Positions 34,384 to 38,803 of a DNA stretch of 38,803 nt are shown here, piece by piece (the stretch's first letter is position 1; every line of letters starts with the position of its first letter). Source of the DNA: an uncultured Bacteroidia bacterium. Lineage in GTDB: Bacteria; Bacteroidota; Bacteroidia; Bacteroidales; Prolixibacteraceae. The notes below the pieces were generated by a model, which was not told the origin of the DNA, made no database searches, and saw only the letters and a program-made list of their open reading frames with translations. The stretch is taken from contig CAIVCR010000081.1 of NCBI GenBank assembly GCA_903904515.1, positions 1-38,803 of the forward strand, written 5' to 3'. A program made the position numbers and the translations under genes.

Positions 34384-35385
34384 TTATTTCCCCGAATGGA
34401 GAAATTCATCAACTGTCGAGATGAAAAGGGTTGGCTGATCAACAAAGGTCATATGTCCGCTTTTGGGAAAGATAACAAGTTTTGATCCGGGGATCTTGTC
34501 ATTCATATCCCTGGCCAGTGAAGGTTCGCATTGGTCATTATCCCCAACTGTGACAAGGGTTGGGACCTTCAGACCAGAAAGGCGGTCTGTGTATTCCACA
34601 GACCTTAAGTTGCCATCAATTACAAACTCGCCATGTGATCCCCACATCTCACGATATAGATCCCACGACATAATGCCATTGCCCATGGGGTCATAATTGG
34701 CATCAGGATGGTTCTGATACAGGTAAGGGAAATAACCCTCACCCCAGGCAGCAACCATATATTCAGGGGTATAGCGGCCTTTTTCATAATCCTTTCCCTG
34801 ACCATACAATCCGGCTTTTTCAAGCTTATCAATTCTGGTGCGAAGCTCCTCCGGCATTTTCCCCTTCATCCGGGTAAACGTTTCATTCACTTTTTGAGTG
34901 CTGTGGAAGGTACTGCACAAAATCAGGTGCGAAAGGTTCTGCTGGTATTTCAACGCGTATGCCTGAGCTAGAACGCCCCCGTAGGAGTGACCCAAAAGAT
35001 TGATCTTGCCAAGATCCAATACCTGCCGCACTGCCTCCACATCCTCAACCATATTTTCTACCGTGTAATCCGAAACATTCTCTACCTTTTGTGAGCGGCC
35101 TGAACCTCTCTCATCAATGAAGATAAGTTGATTTTTCCGGGCTAAAGGAATAAGGTAGGGAAGAAAATAGTCATGCGAGGCACCCGGACCTCCATGAACA
35201 ATCACAAGCGGTTCCCCTTTGCCAAAAATTTTGTAATAAATCATGACCCCATTTGCATCAACAAAGCCCTCTTTTATCTCATATAAAGATGATGAGGCTT
35301 TTGAGGAACTCTTTCCCCCGGTTTTTCCGTTACAACTCACTAAAATCAGCAGGACACTTAGCGCTGCAAAAACAATCGGCTTCAT
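34384..35385 (-). CDS. Alpha/beta-hydrolase lipoprotein, proline iminopeptidase-like
   Basis: 333 residues. Lipoprotein signal ending at Cys18 (ILVSC), then a Ser/Lys linker. S33-type motifs: IVHGGPGASHDYF, FIDERGSGRS, GHSYGG with nucleophile Ser134, GDNDQCEP (acid) and KSGHMTFVDQP (His). The HGGPG/DERGSGRS pair is typical of proline iminopeptidases, which release N-terminal proline, although many lipoprotein relatives are untested. Location on the periplasmic side complements the S46 dipeptidyl-peptidase, whose gene converges on it. Confidence 0.87.
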   Translation of the reverse strand: MKPIVFAALSVLLILVSCNGKTGGKSSSKASSSLYEIKEGFVDANGVMIYYKIFGKGEPLVIVHGGPGASHDYFLPYLIPLARKNQLIFIDERGSGRSQKVENVSDYTVENMVEDVEAVRQVLDLGKINLLGHSYGGVLAQAYALKYQQNLSHLILCSTFHSTQKVNETFTRMKGKMPEELRTRIDKLEKAGLYGQGKDYEKGRYTPEYMVAAWGEGYFPYLYQNHPDANYDPMGNGIMSWDLYREMWGSHGEFVIDGNLRSVEYTDRLSGLKVPTLVTVGDNDQCEPSLARDMNDKIPGSKLVIFPKSGHMTFVDQPTLFISTVDEFLHSGK

Positions 35386-35552
35386 AGTTTAAATTTTTAT
35401 AGTGATTTTTGAGGAACTTCCCGCTATTTCAGAAACTCCAGAAGATTTTCATACTCCTTCCGGTACAACACACGAATTATTCATAGAAATCCCCTTTCGG
35501 TCAAAGATAGTTATCCCACGACTGACTTCAAAAATCCATTCGACATAAAAAC

Positions 35553-35586
35553 AAAAAAGGGAATCTCTTCTGAGACACCCTTTTTT
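35553..35586. terminator. Two-way intrinsic terminator
   Basis: AAAAAAGGG (35553-35561) pairs with CCCTTTTTT (35578-35586), with an A-run and T-run on each side. It lies 20 bases after the stop of the lysine-rich protein gene on the minus strand. Confidence 0.85.
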
Positions 35587-35605
35587 ATAATCTAAACCGG
35601 TTTAC

Positions 35606-35800
35606 CTATTTTGATGGAGTAGCCGCTACTTTCTTTGACGTTTTTTTAACCGGTTTAACAACCTTTTTTGTCGTTTTCTTCCTCACTACTTTCTCAGTCT
35701 TAGCAGGAGTCTTTCCAGCTTCTTTCTTTGAAACCTGAGCATTGACAGAAAACAAACCCAATGCGAATACAAAACTTAATAAGAGTACTAACTTTTTCAT
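35606..35800 (-). CDS. Small secreted Lys-rich protein
   Basis: 64 residues. A cleavable signal peptide (LVLLLSFVFALGLFSVNAQ) is followed by a mature chain made almost only of Lys, Thr, Val, Ala and Pro (RKKTTKKVVKPVKKTSKKVA), resembling a low-complexity alanine/lysine tail. Such chains are unstructured and may bind the cell envelope or nucleic acid. A strong terminator follows. No named family; real on account of the signal peptide and terminator. Confidence 0.7.
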   Translation of the reverse strand: MKKLVLLLSFVFALGLFSVNAQVSKKEAGKTPAKTEKVVRKKTTKKVVKPVKKTSKKVAATPSK

Positions 35801-35936
35801 ATGGTAGAATTTTAAAATTGTTTATAGGTCAAATGTATTCTTGCAATCATGAAGGTATCGTGAAGATTTATGGTACAAAATTTTAATTAACAATTAATAA
35901 CGTATCGTATTACCTTTACTGATAAAATTCAACGAT

Positions 35937-36125
35937 ATGAACCCATTTACAAAAATTGCATCGGTTATATTTGGAATAATAGCCCTGCTCCATCTTTTGC
36001 GCTTAATAATTAGTGCTGAAATAGTTGTCGCAGGTTTTCTATTGCCAATGTGGATAAGCATTGGAGGATTGATTGTTACAGCTATTCTGAGTTTTGGGTT
36101 ATGGAAAGAGGCAAACAGGAAGTAG
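35937..36125 (+). CDS. Small two-span membrane protein
   Basis: 62 residues with two hydrophobic segments (about 8-24 and 31-54: VAGFLLPMWISIGGLIVTA). The LLHLLRLI ... PMWIS ... LWKEA pattern recurs in small uncharacterised proteins of several phyla, as I recall. It converges on the following fucosidase-like gene. Function is unknown. Confidence 0.65.
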   Translation: MNPFTKIASVIFGIIALLHLLRLIISAEIVVAGFLLPMWISIGGLIVTAILSFGLWKEANRK

Positions 36126-36160
36126 CAGAAAAACAGATTCTCCAAAGTATTAAATTTTCC

Positions 36161-37453
36161 TTATTCCAGAACAACAATAGTATCAAGGTCGTCCCACCGA
36201 TCCAAAGAACTGATTGTCAGAGATACCGAAGAATCTGTTTGCTTCAGCTCAATTTTATGATTATTGGAGAATAGCCGGGCAGATTTAAAATGTCGCTGAT
36301 CGGCCGGTACCGGAAGTTCTAATTTTGTCCCTTTGGGCGGTAAAAAAACATGCAGGAAAGTCTTTTTGCCATCTGGGGATTCTGTTGCAACATATTGAGT
36401 CCCTAACAAAGGTTGACCCTCTTTGGCAGGATAGGCTTTCCCCGGATGTGTTTCAAAAAGTGACTCACCGGCTTTATCAATGAATCCACCCAGATCTTTA
36501 CAAAAAGTGCGGACTCCAGGCTCCCATCTCCCACCCGGATGTGGCCCAAATGACCAGCAACTTCCGCCCCCAATCCGATTAGTTACCGTTGCCTGAAGAA
36601 CCGTATAACGGTAAGCCATTTCAGGATTAAACATCACATTATTTACTTTCGCCCACCACTCACCGCTGATCCTTTGGCATCTTACCCAACTTATTGCCGG
36701 AAACGGAGGGACCATATTATCCTCATTTGCGGAAAAATCAGCACATAAAGGGTTGTACCCGCTGTTCTGAATGATCCATGATTCCGGATAACGGTCAATG
36801 ATGGTTTTTCGTAACCTTGCCGCATCAACCTGTTCAGGAAGCCCGCCATCGATAAAATAACCGGAAATATCCTTCCCATAATTATTTACTATTTCGCCCA
36901 GAAATTCATTCACAAAATCGTTCCATTGCCTAAATGGTGCGCCATTATTCCATCCGGTACGTTCCTGGTCTTCTTTGGTCAGATCGTGCCCGTCACTTGG
37001 ATGGAAGTAGAGCAACACACGAATATCCTTTGTTTTTAATGCCTGAATTAGATCCCGGATAACATCCCGTTTTGAGTTGTGGCCAGGTAACCGTTGGCTC
37101 ATTACTGCACTCGGATAGAGCACATTCATATTGGCATGAAAGGGGGTAAAGACAACATACTGTGCCCGCATGGATACCGCTGTTTGAGCGATATCATTGA
37201 CATCCAGGTTATCAGCCAGTTCATCCAGATTTCGCACCTTTGTGGTGTCTGCCCACAATGTGGAACCCCACTGATACGGTTTTCCAACATAGGTATAATG
37301 GATAAACATCCCAAGATGCATTTGCTGAAAAGCATGACTCTTTGAAATTGAATCGCCATTTTGTGTCCCACTTTTTGCCTGAAGCTGAAAACAAGTTAAT
37401 GAAGCAACCAGCAGAACGGCAGCAATATGTTTTAATTTACCTGAATTTCTCAT
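36161..37453 (-). CDS. Divergent GH29 (alpha-L-fucosidase-like) protein
   Basis: 430 residues with a signal peptide (cut near LQAKS). The barrel start, QQMHLGMFIHYTYVGKPYQW, and GYFIDGGLPEQVD (possible nucleophile Asp202) fit GH29, and a beta-sandwich domain with the KTFLHVFLPPKGTKLELPVP segment follows. The HHEGF motif of typical fucosidases is replaced by VFTPFHANMNVLYPS, so the active-site pocket differs and the substrate may not be fucose. It is shorter than the enzyme at 25594 and lacks the PA14 domain. The gene is monocistronic, converging on the small membrane protein gene. Confidence 0.75.
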   Translation of the reverse strand: MRNSGKLKHIAAVLLVASLTCFQLQAKSGTQNGDSISKSHAFQQMHLGMFIHYTYVGKPYQWGSTLWADTTKVRNLDELADNLDVNDIAQTAVSMRAQYVVFTPFHANMNVLYPSAVMSQRLPGHNSKRDVIRDLIQALKTKDIRVLLYFHPSDGHDLTKEDQERTGWNNGAPFRQWNDFVNEFLGEIVNNYGKDISGYFIDGGLPEQVDAARLRKTIIDRYPESWIIQNSGYNPLCADFSANEDNMVPPFPAISWVRCQRISGEWWAKVNNVMFNPEMAYRYTVLQATVTNRIGGGSCWSFGPHPGGRWEPGVRTFCKDLGGFIDKAGESLFETHPGKAYPAKEGQPLLGTQYVATESPDGKKTFLHVFLPPKGTKLELPVPADQRHFKSARLFSNNHKIELKQTDSSVSLTISSLDRWDDLDTIVVLE

Positions 37454-37608
37454 TTCATTATATTAGTCAATCAAATGTACATTATTTAAAACAATACCTA
37501 TTCAGCTAAGAATTAAATCTAAAAAATGCCTCCTCTATTTGAAGGATGTGTAGCTGTTTAAGTGAAGCGTCACAGGACTGCGCATCATTTCTTTTCAAAC
37601 ACACAAGG

Positions 37609-37641
37609 TTTGGTTTCGGAGGGGTTATTTACGTACATTTG
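37609..37641 (+). promoter_or_regulatory. Bacteroidota-type promoter of the antitoxin gene
   Basis: TTTG at 37609-37612 and TACATTTG at 37634-37641 are separated by 21 bases, matching the -33/-7 consensus. The -7 box ends 14 bases before the antitoxin ATG. Confidence 0.7.
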
Positions 37642-37655
37642 TAAAAAGAAGAACT

Positions 37656-37946
37656 ATGGAAACGATTATTGAGCACGAAGCGAAAACCCGGTTTGATGCG
37701 AGACTATCAAAAGATAAGAAGTTAATTATCGAAAAAGCTGCAATTTTGGGTGGTTATAAAAGCCTTTCCGATTTTGTGGTATCAACAGTTTATGAAAGAG
37801 CTCAACTGATAATTCAACAATCTGAAACCATTCTTGCATCGCAAAGGGATAGTGAGATCTTTTTTAATGCATTGACAAATTCACCGGAACCCAATGATGC
37901 TTTAATTTCGGCCGCCATTCAATATAGAAAAATTGAACCTAAATAA
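37656..37946 (+). CDS. DUF1778/TacA-type antitoxin
   Basis: 96 residues. The N-terminal half reads as a ribbon-helix-helix domain (KTRFDARLSKDKKLIIEKAA, SLSDFVVSTVYERA), followed by an extended C-terminal region that in TacA wraps the toxin. Antitoxins of this family repress their own promoter and neutralise a GNAT toxin that acetylates aminoacyl-tRNA. The toxin start overlaps its stop as TAATG, but that toxin gene is deleted internally, so the antitoxin is an orphan in this window. It is about the usual length. Confidence 0.88.
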   Translation: METIIEHEAKTRFDARLSKDKKLIIEKAAILGGYKSLSDFVVSTVYERAQLIIQQSETILASQRDSEIFFNALTNSPEPNDALISAAIQYRKIEPK

Positions 37947-38091
37947 TGATTGCAATTGAGATTCTTTCACCGGGTCATCGAAAAGCAAAAAAAGATTTTA
38001 AAAATATGGTTTTGTTTTGCTTCCCGATAGTCAAAAAATGTTTTTACTCATGAAAACATTAGAAATTCTTTTTGAACAAATAAAATATTGA
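37946..38091 (+). pseudogene. TacT-type GNAT toxin reduced by an internal deletion
   Basis: The start (ATG 37946) overlaps the antitoxin stop as TAATG and encodes MIAIEILSPGHRKAKKDF, the usual N-terminus of TacT-type toxins. Near 37998-38004 the reading changes to another frame that gives KYGFVLLPDSQKMFLLMKTL and then EILFEQIKY before TGA at 38089-38091, the usual C-terminus. About 115-120 central residues, the whole acetyl-CoA-binding core, are missing, and the two parts are out of frame. The 35-codon product that can actually be translated cannot be an acetyltransferase. Confidence 0.85.
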
Positions 38092-38092
38092 A

Positions 38093-38470
38093 ATGAAATT
38101 ATTCTTAACAGCAGCAGCCATCAGCGGAGCCCTGGCCGTTCTCTTTGGGGCATTTGGAGCCCATTTGCTTAAACAAATGCTATCACCCGAAATGCTTGAG
38201 GTGTATAAAACAGGCATCCAATACCAGTTTTATCATACTTTTGCGCTGTTGGCTGTTGGTCTGCTAATGAACTTCAAACCAACAAAATCGCTGAAATGGT
38301 CAGGTTACCTTTTCATGGGCGGAATCCTTATTTTCTCAGGGTTTCTTTATCTGCTGGCATTAACGGGAATTAAGACATTAGGAATGATCGTCCCGATCGG
38401 TGGGGTTATGTTTGTGGCCGGGTGGATTTGCATGCTTATCCATCTTTTGAAAATCAAGGCTTTATCCTGA
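38093..38470 (+). CDS. DUF423 membrane protein
   Basis: 125 residues with four hydrophobic spans. The DUF423 signature AISGALAVLFGAFGAHLLK near the N-terminus is followed by YKTGIQYQFYHTFALLAVGL and GGILIFSGFLYLLAL, then PIGGVMFVAGW. The family is widespread and uncharacterised at the inner membrane. The start lies 1 base after the toxin remnant's stop. A 127-base tandem repeat begins 10 bases after its stop. Confidence 0.92.
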   Translation: MKLFLTAAAISGALAVLFGAFGAHLLKQMLSPEMLEVYKTGIQYQFYHTFALLAVGLLMNFKPTKSLKWSGYLFMGGILIFSGFLYLLALTGIKTLGMIVPIGGVMFVAGWICMLIHLLKIKALS

Positions 38471-38480
38471 TTACTACTGT

Positions 38481-38803
38481 TGACTCATTTTTATTGCCAC
38501 GAAGACGCAAAGACTCAAAGGTGCACTAAGATATTTTAAAACTTTGTGATTCTTTGTGCCATAGTGTCTTAGTGGCATTTTTAGCACAGAAAATATATTG
38601 CTATTGCTGACTCATTTTTATTGCCACGAAGACGCAAAGACTCAAAGGTGCACTAAGATATTTTAAAACTTTGTGACTCTTTGTGCCATAGTGTCTTAGT
38701 GGCATTTTTAGCACAAAAAATATATTGCTATTGCTGACTCATTTTTATTGCCACGAAGACGCGAAGACTCAAAGGTGCACTAAGATATTTTAAAACTTTG
38801 TGA
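38481..38803. repeat. 127-base tandem repeat, at least 2.5 copies, cut by window end
   Basis: Units begin at 38481, 38608 and 38735 with TGACTCATTTTTATTGCCAC; each full unit is 127 bases, and the third is cut at 38803. Copies differ at only a few positions (GTGATTC versus GTGACTC, CACAGAAA versus CACAAAAA, ACGCAAAG versus ACGCGAAG). Each unit is itself an imperfect inverted repeat: TGCCACGAAGAC near its start is complementary to GTCTTAGTGGCA near its end. No ORF is seen. Confidence 0.95.

Overview
The window looks like a chromosomal segment of a Bacteroidota bacterium, most likely a Bacteroidales/Marinilabiliales-type lineage. The evidence is the pair of gliding/type IX secretion lipoproteins (SprE/PorW and GldH), the gene order holB - ricT - gldH, an S46 dipeptidyl-peptidase, many lipoproteins, and promoters of the Bacteroidota type (TTTG, 19-21 bases, TAnnTTTG). 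Base composition is moderately AT-rich and intergenic regions are very AT-rich.

Region 1 (1-3.2 kb, minus strand) is a redox/metalloid block. It holds the 5' part of an octaheme tetrathionate-reductase-like cytochrome. Next is an operon of a NifX-like protein, a DUF1847 protein and a 51-residue zinc ribbon. Then comes an operon of a small membrane protein, an ArsM-like arsenite methyltransferase and a 32-residue Cys peptide. A 16-base dyad (ATrArCATwTGyTCkT) occurs three times, once exactly between the -33 and -7 boxes of the NifX operon, which suggests a shared metal/redox repressor that is not encoded here.

Region 2 (3.3-21 kb) is mostly housekeeping: SprE/PorW, Mrp, an alkyltransferase-like protein, TrmB, GldH, RicT, DNA polymerase III delta', phosphoglycerate kinase, carbonic anhydrase, PEP carboxylase, a 4HBT thioesterase and a LysE exporter. 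A stand-alone IS1595-type zinc-ribbon protein lies at its left edge.

Region 3 (21-37.5 kb) is an accessory block rich in exported proteins. It contains a Tat-exported CBM9-like protein, a long-chain acyl-CoA ligase, two GH29-type fucosidases, a DPP7-like S46 peptidase and a proline-iminopeptidase-like lipoprotein. Its most striking part is an apparent two-gene unit made of a calcineurin-like phosphoesterase lipoprotein followed by a single-chain EutB-EutC ethanolamine ammonia-lyase carrying a twin-arginine signal. I infer that this block scavenges extracellular glycan, peptide and possibly phospholipid headgroups.

Region 4 (37.6-38.8 kb) holds a TacA-type antitoxin whose GNAT toxin has lost almost its whole core by an internal deletion, a DUF423 membrane protein, and at least 2.5 copies of a 127-base tandem repeat running off the window end. 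No rRNA, tRNA, CRISPR array or intact mobile element was recognised.
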